A DNA stretch of 64,000 nucleotides, taken from positions 5,160,501 to 5,224,500 of the forward strand of contig NZ_CP081869.1 of NCBI RefSeq assembly GCF_019797865.1, written 5' to 3'. The DNA comes from Chenggangzhangella methanolivorans (GTDB lineage: Bacteria > Pseudomonadota > Alphaproteobacteria > Rhizobiales > Methylopilaceae). This document shows positions 27,758 through 37,774 of this stretch, piece by piece; the first letter of the stretch is position 1; the number at the start of each line of letters is the position of its first letter. The position numbers and the translations under genes were made by a program. The notes below the pieces were generated by a model. That model did not search any database. It had not been told where the DNA came from and saw only the letters and a program-made list of their open reading frames with translations.

Positions 27758-29122
27758 CCGGACGGCTCTCAGGCCCTGACGACGGAACCGATTTCGAGGC
27801 GCTGCCGGACATGCGTCCGCGGCCCGCGCGGCTCGCCACGCGCCTGCGCGGGGTCGCGCTCGCGGGCGGCGTGGTGATCTTCGGCTTCATGGGGGGCTTT
27901 GCGGTCTGGGCCTCGACCGCTCCTCTCTCGGCCGGCGCGGTGGTCAAGGGCGCGGTCGGCCCCGAGGCGAGCCGCAAGTCGGTCCAGCATCTCGAGGGCG
28001 GCATCGTGAGCGAAATCCTCGCCCGCGACGGCGACCTCGTTCAGAAGGGCCAGCCGCTGATCACGCTCGAGCGCGCGCAGGCGCTCGCCGCGGTCGGGCA
28101 GGTGCGCAACACCATGTCGCGCCGCGAGGCAGAGGCCGCGCGTCTCTTCGCCCAGATCACGAACGCCAAGGAGGTCGATTTCGCGCAGTCGATCACCGAC
28201 GCCGAGGGCGACCCGACGTTCCCGGATTTCGTGAAGGGCCAGCAGGCGCTGTTCGTCTCAAGCGTGCGGGGGCTGAAGGAGAAGCAGGATCTGCTGCGCG
28301 CCCAGATCGACAAGCTCACCGCGCAGATCGAGGGCTCGAAGGGCAAGATCGCCGGCTCGTCCGACCAGAAGCGCCTGATCGACATCCAGCTCGAGGACAT
28401 CAACAGCCTCATGGAGAAGGGGCTGGCGCGAAAGCCCCAGATGCTGGAGCTGCAGCGCCGTCGCTCCGAGCTCGACACCGAGATCGCGTCGCTCAACGCC
28501 CAGATCCGCACCGCGGAGATCGAGAAGGTCGAGAAGCGCATCAGCCTCGAAAACGCCGAGACCACCTTCCTCAACGACGCCTCGACCGAGCTCGCCAAGG
28601 CCCGTTCTGAGATCGCCGGCATGGCCGCCAAGCTCTCCGCGAGCGCCGACATCCTTACGCGCACGCAGGTGATCGCGCCTGCGACCGGCTACGTCATCAA
28701 CAGCCAGGCCAAGACGGTCGGCGGCGTCGTGCGGCCCGGCACTGACCTGATGCAGATCGTGCCGACCGAGGGCGACCTCATCATCGAGGGGCGGGTTTCG
28801 CCGCAGGACATCCGCAACATCGAAACCGGACAGATGGCGCGGGTGTCCTTCACCACCTTCCCGATGCGCGACATGCCGATGATCCCGGGCCGCGTCATCC
28901 CACGTCGCGGCCGACGCGCTGAAGGACGAGCAGACCCACGAGACCTACTATCTCGCCAAGGTCGCGGTCGACCGATCGGCGTTCGCGGCCTACGCCAAGG
29001 TCGAGGACATGAAGCCCGGCTCGCCGGTCGAGGCCTATGTCGAGGCGAGGAAGCGGGTCGCGATGGAGTATTTCCTCGAGCCTGTCATCCACTCGTTCCG
29101 GCGCAGCTTCCGGGAGCAGTGA
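27754..29122 (+). CDS. prsE: Type I secretion membrane-fusion adaptor (PrsE/HlyD family), one frameshift
   Basis: A short cytosolic N-terminus is followed by one membrane helix (GVALAGGVVIFGFMGGFAVWA), a lipoyl-type half motif VQHLEGGIVSEILARDGD, a long coiled coil (about residues 110-290), and IAPATGYVINSQAKTVGGVV. An extra base near 28897 shifts the frame before HVAADALKDEQTHETYYLAK; the true end is FRRSFREQ with a TGA at 29120-29122. Read without correction, the frame runs wrongly into the next gene. It is the partner of the ABC protein encoded upstream. Confidence 0.92.
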
Positions 29123-29190
29123 GCGAGGGCGGCGGGAACCTCCGCCGCCGCGCTTTGTTGGTCTTCCAAAGCCTCTTTGGGAGACCTTCC

Positions 29191-29688
29191 ATGTCCAGCA
29201 CGTCCGACATCGACCGCCTGCACGACCTCGTCGAGGAAATCGCCGTCTGCATGCTGACGTCGAAATCCGGCGCAAGCCTGCGGGCGCGCCCGATGCACGC
29301 CAAACTTGACCGGGCGACGGGCGAGATCTCGTTCCTCACCGACGTCCGCCACCACAAGGACGAGGAGATCGCGGCCGATCCGGAGGTGTGCCTCGCCTTC
29401 GCGAGCCCGAAGGGCCAGGACTACGTCTCGATCTCGGGGAGGGCGCGCGTCTCGAACGACCGCGCCGCCATCAAGGCCCGCTTCAACGAGATGGCCAAGG
29501 TCTGGTTTCCCGGCGGCCCGGAGGACGCGAACGTGCGCCTGCTGGTCGTCGATCCGCATGCCGGGGAGTTCTGGGACGGCAAGAGCAATCCCGTGGCGGT
29601 GGCGTTCGAGATCGCGAAGGCGCGCTTGTCGGAGGAGCGCCCCGATCTCGGCGAGAACCGCAAGGTGGCGATGGGTGGCCGCAGGTGA
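29191..29688 (+). CDS. Pyridoxamine 5'-phosphate oxidase-fold general stress protein
   Basis: 165 residues from MSSTSDIDRLHDLVEE. The split-barrel flavin-binding fold is shown by IAVCMLTSKSGASLRARPMHA, ISFLTDVRHHKDEEIAADPEVCLAF, VSISGRARVSNDRAAIKARF and WFPGG. Members bind FMN or F420 and are often annotated as general stress protein 26; the substrate is unknown. It follows the secretion adaptor by 68 bp but is functionally separate. Confidence 0.9.
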   Translation: MSSTSDIDRLHDLVEEIAVCMLTSKSGASLRARPMHAKLDRATGEISFLTDVRHHKDEEIAADPEVCLAFASPKGQDYVSISGRARVSNDRAAIKARFNEMAKVWFPGGPEDANVRLLVVDPHAGEFWDGKSNPVAVAFEIAKARLSEERPDLGENRKVAMGGRR

Positions 29689-29891
29689 CCGGGGGCCCCA
29701 ACGTCCCGAACCCGTCCGGTCCCGGGCCCGACATCCCGCCGCCTGGAGGGCCGGGCATGCCCCCGCCCGGGCCGGACGGCGTTCCGGTGCAGGATCCCGA
29801 TGTCGTGCCGAATCCCGACCCCGGCGTCGATCCGTCGATCGATGAGCCGGTCCCGCCGGAACAGCCGGTGATCGACCCGCCGCAGCGGTGA
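29685..29891 (+). CDS. Small proline-rich protein
   Basis: 68 residues, starting with a GTG that overlaps the preceding stop (GTGA). About one third is proline, with PGPDIPPPGGPGMPPPG and repeated P-D-P units, no membrane segment and no signal peptide. No function is recognised. The overlap and the open frame support translation, but composition alone could also produce such an ORF. Confidence 0.5.
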   Translation: MTGGPNVPNPSGPGPDIPPPGGPGMPPPGPDGVPVQDPDVVPNPDPGVDPSIDEPVPPEQPVIDPPQR

Positions 29892-29952
29892 GCCTGATCT
29901 GCTTCGAGGATGCCGGACGAAGACTGCGCCGCCTGCCGACAAAGACAGGCGG

Positions 29953-30029
29953 TGGTGAGCGCGCTGGGACTCGAACCCAGGACCTACTGATTAAAAGTCA
30001 GTTGCTCTAACCAGCTGAGCTACGCGCCC
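29953..30029 (-). tRNA. tRNA-Lys (anticodon TTT)
   Basis: A full cloverleaf is seen on the minus strand: acceptor stem GGGCGCG with CGCGCTC, D arm with AGCTGGTTAGAGC, anticodon loop CTTTTAA (anticodon complement at 29993-29995), T loop TTCGAGT in a CTGGG/CCCAG stem, discriminator A and encoded CCA at 29953-29955. Confidence 0.97.
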
Positions 30030-30169
30030 TCCCGCAGCGGCGGGCGCGGCTCCTGTAGCATCGCGCGCGGCTTCGCGCGAGCCTTCTTGGCGAAGATCGG
30101 GCGATCCGTCGCAACGCGGTTGACCGCATATCGCGGTCGCCCGCTTCGGCGCTCGACGCGCCCGCGCGC

Positions 30170-31190
30170 TCAGAAGCAGTCGTAGCTGTAAGAGACGTAG
30201 TGCTTCGCGTTCGTCCACAATCTCGATTCGTTGAACGCGACGCCGAGCAGGACTTGGTCGCCGGCGTTCACGCTGAACGTGGCGCTCCGGTTCGAGGCCG
30301 GCTGCGGCCAGGTGAACGGCGCGGTCGAGGGAGGAAGCGTCGCGTCGCCATAGATGTAGGTCGGAAAACGACGTGGCGTAGGCGTCCGTCTCCCACACGC
30401 CGTTGCGGGTCATCGTCAAATAATAGGTGGTGAGCGAGCGGCCGGAGCGCGGGCTGCTCGGCAGGTCGTAGGCGTCGATCTCCAGCCTGAGATTGACGGA
30501 GGCATTGGGCGGTCCGCGGCGCGGTGAACGTGGATCCAAGGTTCAGGGCAGACAGCGCGGTCGAGCTCTGCGAGACGAATGCGCCGGCGCTGCGCGGGCC
30601 GGTCGGGCCCACCGGCCCTTGCGGACCCGCGGGTCCGGCTGGCCCGGCCGGTCCGGCGTTCCCCTGAGGGCCCGCGGGCCCTTGAGGCCCGGCTGCGCCG
30701 GTCTCGCCCTGGGGGCCTGCGGCTCCTGGGGGCCTGCGGCTCCTTGCGGGCCGGCCGGGCCCGCGGGGCCGGTTTCGCCCTGCGGTCCCGCCTCGCCCGC
30801 CGGGCCCTTCTTGCCGTCCTTGCCGTCGCCGCCCTTCGCCGCAAGCCGGCCCCAGGCCGTCTGGTCGGTCGGCTTCGCCTTGGTCTTCTTCAGCGCGATG
30901 TAGCTCGAGCCCTTGTAAGCGACGGCGTCGTTCGCCCCATAGGACACGCCCGCCGTCCAGTCGCCGCGTCAGGTCAGTCCCCCCGCCGCGAGCTCCGCGC
31001 GGGTCTCCTCGGGGCCGCACCCCGACACGCCGTCCGCGGGCACGAGCCGCACCCGCCCGGACTGCGGCCCCGTCGGCGCGTAGCAGGCGAAGAGCGGCTG
31101 GTCCGAAATCTCCGCCTGGACGGCGGGAGCCAAAAGAAGGGCCGCGGCCGAGCCGGCGACCCACGAGGAGCGTGACAAAGCGCGGCGCAT
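30170..31190 (-). pseudogene. Collagen-like secreted protein, disrupted (in-frame TGA and three frameshifts)
   Basis: A signal peptide [20 protein letters not shown] (start at 31190; in-frame starts exist at 31220 and 31250) is followed by a short domain ending AAGGLT, then an in-frame TGA at 30969-30971. Next comes [20 protein letters not shown], a carbohydrate-binding-like module, then Gly-X-Y collagen repeats ([15 protein letters not shown]). Frame changes occur near 30735, 30510 and 30365. The C-terminus returns as [16 protein letters not shown] and ends VSYSYDCF. The TGA stands where related modules usually have Trp, so it may be an error or a true inactivation. Confidence 0.7.
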
Positions 31191-31358
31191 GGCGGGGGTC
31201 TCGACGAGCGGGAGGTAAGCCATGGTCGACGTCGCGACGCTGCGCGGCAATAGGGAATTCTACGTAGGCGCGCAGACCCGGCGCGGCGTCGGCCACGTCT
31301 TGTTCCCCCGATGACGCCACCGCGTGCGCTCAAGGCTAAGGCGCGCCGCACTGCGGCG

Positions 31359-31640
31359 TCACGCGCTCGATTCGCGCTTGCGGATGCGAAACACACGCGC
31401 CGCGCCTTCGCGCCGGACGTCGACAAGCGCGTCGCCGCTCTCGCGCACGAAGTTTGGAACGTCGACGGCGGCGAGCGGATCGTCGGTCACGGCGACCAGT
31501 TCCAAGCCTGGACCAAGTCCCGCCAACGCCTTGCGAATCTTGAGGACGGGCAGGGGGCAATGGAGCCCCCGGAGGTCGAGCGCGCGCGCGACGGCGCCAC
31601 CAAGGGCTTCAGCCGTAACCACAGTTTTGCGATCAACCAA
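31359..31640 (-). CDS. TusA-family sulfurtransferase
   Basis: 93 residues. ALDLRGLHCPLPVLKIRKAL carries the conserved CPxP cysteine of TusA/SirA/YeeD proteins, and VTDDPLAAVDVPNFVRESG is the usual second half. The cysteine carries sulfane sulfur to partner proteins. It is divergent from the formate dehydrogenase genes and shares their AT-richer intergenic region. Because formate dehydrogenase needs a sulfur ligand on its molybdenum, a role in its maturation is possible but only inferred. Confidence 0.88.
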   Translation of the reverse strand: MVDRKTVVTAEALGGAVARALDLRGLHCPLPVLKIRKALAGLGPGLELVAVTDDPLAAVDVPNFVRESGDALVDVRREGAARVFRIRKRESSA

Positions 31641-31703
31641 TAGAGAACTCCTTAAATCACTCTCAAATCACGGTTTTTGCGTCGCAAAACAGATTAGAGG
31701 CGT

Positions 31704-31732
31704 TTGACATTCGAACGGTTCGAACTCTAAAT
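31704..31732 (+). promoter_or_regulatory. Possible fdoG promoter with TTCGAA-N3-TTCGAA site
   Basis: TTGACA at 31704-31709 is followed directly by TTCGAA (31710-31715), CGG, and TTCGAA (31719-31724). A weak -10 candidate CTAAAT lies at 31727-31732, 17 bp from the -35. The symmetrical repeat inside the spacer is a plausible operator. fdoG starts about 90 bp downstream. Confidence 0.4.
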
Positions 31733-31820
31733 CGGAAGCGATACGTCGGCCGAGGGCCGGCGAGGGATCGGCCGTTTCCGATGGGGGACGGCGGCTTTAG
31801 AGAGGGAGGATGCTTCCCCT

Positions 31821-34800
31821 ATGATCGGCGAACTTTCGCGGCGGCAGTTCCTTCGGGCTGCGGGCGCGGGCGTCGCCGGGACGACGCTCGGAGCGATGGG
31901 CTTCGGCGGCGCAGAACAGGCTCTCGCCCAGACTGTGCGGCCGTTCAAGCTCGCGAAGACGACGGAGACCCGGAACACCTGCCCGTACTGCTCGGTGGCC
32001 TGTGGCGTCCTGATGTATTCCACGGGCGACGGTTCGGCGAACCTGCCCAAGACCGTCATGCACATCGAGGGCGATCCGGACCATCCGGTGAACGCGCGGG
32101 ACGCTCTGCCCCAAGGGCGCGGCCCTGCTCGACTTCGTGCGGTCCGACACTCGCCTGAAGTACCCGATGCACCGCAAGCCGGGCTCGGACAAGTTCGAGC
32201 GGGTCTCCTGGGACGTGGCGCTCGACCGCATCGCGCGCCTGATGAAGGACGACCGCGACGCGAACTTCGTGGCGAAGTCCAAGGACGGCGTGACGGTCAA
32301 CCGCTGGGCGACCACGGGCTTCCTCGCCGCGTCCGCGACGACCAACGAGACGGCCGTGCTGACCTACAAGGTCGTGCGTTCGGCCGGCATGGTGGTGTTC
32401 GACAACCAGGCGCGCGTCTGACACGGACCGACGGTGGCGAGTCTCGCCCCAACATTCGGTCGCGGCGCCATGACGAACTCCTGGGGCGACATCGCCTCGA
32501 CGGATCTCGTCGTCGTCATGGGTGGCAACGCTGCTGAAGCTCACCCTTGCGGGTTCAAATGGGTCGTCAAGGCCAAGGAGAACCGCGGCGCGAAGCTCAT
32601 CGTGGTCGATCCGCGCTACACGCGCACGGCCTCGGTCGCCGACTACTATTGCCCGATCCGTCCCGGAACCGACATCGCGTTCCTCGGCGGCGTCATCAAG
32701 TACTTGCTGGAAAACGATAAAATCCAGCATGAGTACGTCAAGAACTACACCAACGTCGCCTATCTGGTGAATCCGGGCTTCGGCTACGCCGACGGCTTGT
32801 TCACCGGCTACGACGAGGCCAAGCGCGGCTACGACACCTCCACCTGGGACTACCAGATGGGCGAGGACGGCTTCGCCAAGACTGATCCGACGCTGCAGGA
32901 TCCGAACTGCGTCTTCCAGCTGATGAAGAAGCACTTCGCGATCTACACGCCGGAGCTGGTCGAGAAGATCTGCGGCTCGCCCAAGGACAAGTTCCTGAAG
33001 GTCGCCGAGATGATCGCAACGTGCTCGACGCCGACCAAGACCATGACGTCGATGTACGCGCTCGGCTGGACCCAGCATTCGAAGGGCTCGCAGAACATCC
33101 GCTGCATGGCGATGATTCAGCTGCTGCTGGGCAACATCGGCGTGCGCGGCGGCGGCATGAATGCGCTCCGCGGCCACTCGAACATCCAGGGCCTGACCGA
33201 CCTCGGCCTGATGTCCAACCTGATCCCCGGCTATCTCACGATGCCGACGGAGAAGGAGCCGGACTTCAACGCCTACATGTCGACGCGCGGCTTCAAGCCG
33301 TTGCAGCCGGGCCAGATGAGCTTCTGGCAGAACTACAAGAAGTTTCTACGTGTCGTTCGCCAAGTCCATGTGGGGCGCGAGCGCGACGGCCGAGAACAAC
33401 TGGGCCTATGACTACCTGCCCAAGCTCGACGTCACCTACGACGTCCTGCGCGCCTTCGACCTGATGGCGCAGGGCAAGATGACCGGCTACTTCTGCCAGG
33501 GGTTCAACCCGCTGATGACCTTCCCCGACCGGGGCAAGCTCACCAAGGGCCTGTCGAACCTCAAGTTCCTCGTCACGATGGATCCGCTCGAGACCGAGAC
33601 CTCCCGCTTCTGGGAGAATCACGGCGAGTACAACGACGTGAAGAGCGCCGACATCAAGACCGAGGTGTTCCAGCTCCCCACGAGCTGTTTCGCCGAGGAC
33701 GAGGGCTCGCTCGTGAACTCGGGCCGCTGGCTGCAGTGGCACTATCCGGGCCAGGAGCCGATCTACGAGTCCAAGCACGACACGTGGATCATGGCGCAGA
33801 TCCATCTGCGCCTGAAGAAGCTCTACGAGGCGGAAGGGGGCGCGTTCCCCGATCCGATCACCAAGCTGAACTGGCCCTACGCGGATCCCGGCGAGCCGTC
33901 TCCCATGGAGCTCGCCAAGGAGATGAACGGGTCGGCGCTCGGCGACGTGTTCGATCCCAAGGACGCGACCAAGGTCATCGTGGCGAAGGGCAAGCAGCTC
34001 GACGGCTTCGCGCAGCTTCGCGACGACGGCTCCACCACGTCCTTCTGCTGGATCTACGCCGGCTGCTGGACGGAGTCCGGCAACAACATGGCCCGTCGCG
34101 ACAACACCGACCCGGAGGACGCAGGACTTGCGCCCAAATGGGCCTGGGCGTGGCCGGCCAACCGGCGCATCCTCTACAACCGCGCCTCGGCCGACCCTGC
34201 GGGCAAGCCGTGGGACGACACGAGAAAGCTCGTCTACTGGACGGGCGAGAAGTGGGGCGGGATCGACGTGCCGGACTACGGCGCGGCCTTCAAGCCGGAG
34301 CAGAACGTCGGCCCCTTCATCATGAACCCGGAAGGGGTGGCGCGGTTCTTCTCCCGCAAGATGATGCGGGACGGACCGTTCCCGGCCCACTACGAGCCCT
34401 TCGAGTCGCCGGTCGCGAACGCCGTCGCCCCGAAGATCCGCGGCAATCCCGCCGCGCGCATCTTCAAGGCGGACTTCGCGGCGCTCGGCTCGTCGGACAA
34501 GTACCCCTACGTGGCCACCAGCTACCGCCTGACCGAGCACTTCCACCAGTGGACGAAGCACAATCGGGTCAACGCGGCGCTGCAGCCTGAATTCTTCGTC
34601 GAGATCTCCGAAGAGCTCGCGAAGGAGAAGGGCATCACGAAGGGCGGCTGGGTCCGGGTCTGGTCGAACCGCGGTTCGATCAAGGCCAAGGCCGTGGTCA
34701 CCAAGCGCATCAAGCCCATGATGGTCGACGGCAAGCCGACGCACATCGTCGGCATCCCGCAGCATTGGGGCTTCATGGGCGCGGCGAAGAAGGGCCACAA

Positions 34801-34906
34801 CCCGAACTCGCTGACCCCCTTCGTGGGCGACGCGAACATCGAGACGCCGGAATACAAGGCGTTCCTGGTCAACATCGAGGCCGTGGCCTCGGGTCCGATC
34901 GCGTAA
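31821..34906 (+). CDS. fdoG: Formate dehydrogenase-N/O major subunit, selenocysteine-containing (two frameshifts)
   Basis: It starts MIGELSRRQFLRAAGAG, a twin-arginine signal, followed by the 4Fe-4S motif CPYCSVACGV. An extra base near 32095 breaks the frame before LCPKGAALLDF. An in-frame UGA at 32419-32421, in the context QARV-U-HGPTVASLAPTFGRG, encodes selenocysteine at about residue 200, and a SECIS hairpin follows it. A second extra base in the TTT at 33343-33345 separates NYKKF from YVSFAKSMWG. The corrected protein has about 1,027 residues, normal for FdnG/FdoG. It oxidises formate to CO2 in the periplasm using bis-MGD molybdenum. The UGA and breaks make automated calls split this gene into three or four pieces. 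Confidence 0.96.
32419..32461 (+). promoter_or_regulatory. Selenocysteine UGA codon and bacterial SECIS element
   Basis: Counting the U of UGA as 1, the lower stem GACCGA (32426-32431) pairs with TCGGTC (32456-32461). The upper stem GG-bulged U-GGCGA pairs with TCGCCCC, with the bulged U at position 17 (32435). The loop is GUC with G23 and U24 (32441-32442). These are the positions known to contact SelB in the E. coli fdhF element. Confidence 0.93.
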
Positions 34907-34921
34907 GGGAGGGCGAGAGAT

Positions 34922-35863
34922 ATGGCGAACCAATCCCTCAACCTGCTGCGCCGCTCGGCCTCGACCGACGTCCCCGCCGTCGCCGGCGGGGCCCAGATCG
35001 AGGTGGCGAAGCTCATCGACGTCTCGAAGTGCATCGGCTGCAAGGCCTGCCAGGCGGCGTGCCTCGAATGGAACGACCTCCGCGAGGAGGTCGGGGTCAA
35101 TACGGGCGTCTACGACAACCCGCATGACCTCACCCCCCATTCGTGGACGCTGATGCGCTTCGCCGAATGGGACAACCCGGACACGGGGAACATGGAGTGG
35201 CTGATCCGCAAGGACGGCTGCATGCACTGTTCCGACCCGGGCTGCCTCAAGGCGTGTCCGGCCCCGGGCGCGATCGTGCAGTACACCAACGGCATCGTGG
35301 ACTTCATCCACGAGAACTGCATCGGCTGCGGCTACTGTCTGAAGGGCTGCCCCTTCAACATTCCCCGCATCTCGAAGGTGGACCACAAGGCCTACAAGTG
35401 CTCGCTCTGCTCCGACCGCGTCGCGGTCGGCCAGGGGCCGGCATGCGCCAAGGCGTGTCCCACCACCGCGATCATGTTCGGGACCAAGGACGCGATGAAG
35501 GCCCAGGCCGAGAAGCGCATCGTGGACCTGAAGTCGCGCGGCTACGCCAACGCCGGCCTCTACGATCCGGCGGGCGTGGGCGGCACTCACGTGATGTACG
35601 TGCTCCACCACAACGACAAGCCGGAGATCTACGCCGGCCTGCCGCATGAGCCGAAGATCAGCCCGCTGGTCGCGGCGTGGAAGGGCACGGGCAAGGTGCT
35701 GGCGCTCGGCGCTCTCGCCTTCGCGGCGATCGGCGCCTTCGTCCACCACACGGTGGTCGGGGCGAACCGCGTCTCCGAGCATGACGAGGAGAACGCGGCC
35801 GAGCTGATCGAGGCGACCAGGGCGAAGACCTCTGGCGGAGACGGTCCGGAGGCGCGGGTCTGA
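34922..35863 (+). CDS. fdoH: Formate dehydrogenase iron-sulfur subunit
   Basis: 313 residues. Four cysteine clusters are visible: [47 protein letters not shown] and [21 protein letters not shown], giving four 4Fe-4S centres. A C-terminal membrane anchor ([22 protein letters not shown]) follows. It passes electrons from the catalytic subunit to the cytochrome b subunit. A ribosome site GGGAGGGCGAGAG lies before the ATG. It overlaps the next gene by 1 bp. Confidence 0.97.
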   Translation: MANQSLNLLRRSASTDVPAVAGGAQIEVAKLIDVSKCIGCKACQAACLEWNDLREEVGVNTGVYDNPHDLTPHSWTLMRFAEWDNPDTGNMEWLIRKDGCMHCSDPGCLKACPAPGAIVQYTNGIVDFIHENCIGCGYCLKGCPFNIPRISKVDHKAYKCSLCSDRVAVGQGPACAKACPTTAIMFGTKDAMKAQAEKRIVDLKSRGYANAGLYDPAGVGGTHVMYVLHHNDKPEIYAGLPHEPKISPLVAAWKGTGKVLALGALAFAAIGAFVHHTVVGANRVSEHDEENAAELIEATRAKTSGGDGPEARV

Positions 35864-36537
35864 TGGCGATCGACATCGAACACCGCGCTCCGGCGGCCCG
35901 GGAGCGGACCTACGTCCACCGCTACTCGGCCTTCGCGCGGGTCAACCACTGGATCACGGCGCTCACCTTCGTGGCGCTCGCCCTGAGCGGTCTCGCGCTG
36001 TTCCATCCGAGCCTGTTCTTCCTCACCGGGCTCTTCGGCGGAGGCGCGCTCACGCGCGTCATCCACCCCTGGCTCGGCGTGCTGCTCGTCATTTCGTTCT
36101 TCGGCATGTTCCTGCAGTTCTGGAGGGCCAACCTCTGGAACCAGGACGACACGAAGTGGATCTCCAAGATCGGCGACGTGGTGAAGGGCGACGAGGAGAA
36201 GCTGCCCGAGCTCGAGAAATACAACGCCGGCCAGAAGGGCGTGTTCTGGGGCCAGTCGCTGATGATCCTCGTGCTGTTCTGCTCGGGGCTCATCATCTGG
36301 GACCAGTATTTCGGCGGGTACGTGTCGATCGACACCAACCGGCTGGCGGCGCTCGTCCATGCGGTGATGGCGTTCTTCGCCATCCTGCTGATCGTCGTGC
36401 ACGTCTATGCCGGCATCTGGGTGCGCGGCACGGTGTCGAGCATGACGCAGGGCCGGGTCACCGGCGGCTGGGCCTGGCGGCATCACCGCAAATGGCTGCG
36501 CCGCGAAGCCCGCGGCGGCAAGGAAGCCGGCGAGTGA
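35863..36537 (+). CDS. fdoI: Formate dehydrogenase cytochrome b556 subunit
   Basis: 224 residues with four membrane helices. It starts with HRYSAFARVNHWITALTFVALALSG, containing the first haem-ligand histidine, then FHPSLFFLTGLFGGG and RVIHPWLG. The C-terminal VHAVMAFFAILLIVVHVYAGIWVRG carries further histidines. It takes electrons from FdoH to the quinone pool. The frame is intact, directly after fdoH. Confidence 0.96.
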   Translation: MAIDIEHRAPAARERTYVHRYSAFARVNHWITALTFVALALSGLALFHPSLFFLTGLFGGGALTRVIHPWLGVLLVISFFGMFLQFWRANLWNQDDTKWISKIGDVVKGDEEKLPELEKYNAGQKGVFWGQSLMILVLFCSGLIIWDQYFGGYVSIDTNRLAALVHAVMAFFAILLIVVHVYAGIWVRGTVSSMTQGRVTGGWAWRHHRKWLRREARGGKEAGE

Positions 36538-36591
36538 GCTGATCGGGCTGCGGCGGGATCGGGCCTCACGGTCGGATCCCGCCGCCGACCT

Positions 36592-36709
36592 CTTGTCCCG
36601 GCCTTGAGCCGGGACCCGTATCCACGACATAGTTCAAGAAGTCGCCGGCCGACCCGCGTCGTCCGGAACGGACGACGTTTCTGGGTCCCGGATCAAGTCC
36701 GGGACAAGG
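36592..36709. repeat. Palindromic repeat family A, copy 4
   Basis: The left arm CTTGTCCCGGCCTTGAGCC is diverged, and the right arm CCCGGATCAAGTCCGGGACA is standard. It is placed between fdoI and fdhE, inside the formate island. Confidence 0.8.
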
Positions 36710-36742
36710 GCGGCGCCGGTTATTTCCGAACGGAGCGTAAGC

Positions 36743-37716
36743 ATGGCCGGACCGAGCGTCCTCGAGCCGTCCCCCAACGTCATCGGCGTCACCCGAAGCC
36801 GCCCTTCGCGGTGCTTCCGGCGCCCGAGACCATGTTCGCGGCCCGCGCCGCGCGGTTTCGCGACCTCGCCGAAGATCATCCGCTCGCCGACTACCTGACG
36901 TTCCTCGCCGAGCTCAGCCAGATCCAGCACGACATCCAGCCGAGCCTGCCCGCGCCGCGCCCGCCCTCGACCGAGGCGATGGAGCGCGCGCTCGATTTCT
37001 CCATGCCGCCGCTCGACCGCGCCCGTTTCGAACCCGACGGGGCGGCGCTCACGACGCTTGAGCGGCTGCTCGACAAGGCGGTGGCGGTGAACATGCCGGA
37101 GCCCGCGGCGGCCGCGCGCGCCAAGCTCGCAAACGATGCCGAGGCCCGCCGCACGGCGCTCGTCCAGGCGCTCGAAGGCGCGCCGGGCGTCGAGACGCTC
37201 GCCTCCCACGTCTTCGCCGCGGCGGCGCTTCAGGTGCATTTCGCCCGCGTCGCCGCCGGTCTCGACGCCGAGAGGCTGTCGCCGGTCGGCACGGGCGCGT
37301 GTCCGGCCTGCGGCGGGCCGCCGGTCGCGAGCCTCGTGGTCGGCTGGACCGCCGCCCACGGCGCGCGCTTCGTCTCCTGCGCGCTCTGCGCGACGTTGTG
37401 GAACCATGTCCGGGTCAAGTGCGTCGCCTGCGACTCGACCGCGGGCATCGCCTATCGCGAGCTCGCGCCCGAGGAGGATGGGGCCGAGCCCAAGGCCACG
37501 CGCGGCCTTCGCGCCAAGGAGCAGGCCGAGGCCCGCGCGCCCGTGCGCGCCGAGACCTGCGACAGCTGCAAGACCTACGTGAAGATCATGCACCAGCATG
37601 TCGTGCCGGACGTCGATCCGGTCGCCGACGACGTCGCCACCCTCGGGCTCGACCTGAAGCTGCGCGAGGAGGGCTGGGCGCGCGCGGCTTTCAATCCCTA
37701 TCTTCTGGGCTATTGA
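36743..37716 (+). CDS. fdhE: Formate dehydrogenase accessory protein FdhE (one frameshift)
   Basis: It starts MAGPSVLEPSPNVIGVT, with a missing C near 36793 before PKPPFAVLPAPETMFA. The remaining part has a helical N-domain and the paired zinc-finger-like cysteines: CPACGGPP, CALCATLWNHVRVKCVACDS and CDSCKTYVKI. FdhE is a rubredoxin-like factor needed to assemble or protect respiratory formate dehydrogenase. The longer open frame from 36604 reads through the palindromic repeat and is not the real start. Confidence 0.93.
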
Positions 37717-37774
37717 TGAGCGGGCGGGCGGTTCGGCCCGCCCTCAACGTCCCGACGAGCGACCGCAAGCCGAG

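Noticed and set aside
28900-29690. Fusion of the secretion adaptor with the flavin-type stress protein in one long open frame
   Set aside because: The join results from the frameshift near 28897; the adaptor's true end (FRRSFREQ, TGA 29120) is in the other frame, and the second protein has its own ATG.
30969-30971. TGA in the collagen-like gene as a second selenocysteine codon
   Set aside because: No SECIS-like stem with bulged U and GU loop follows at the required distance, and related modules suggest Trp at this position. The gene has other disruptions.
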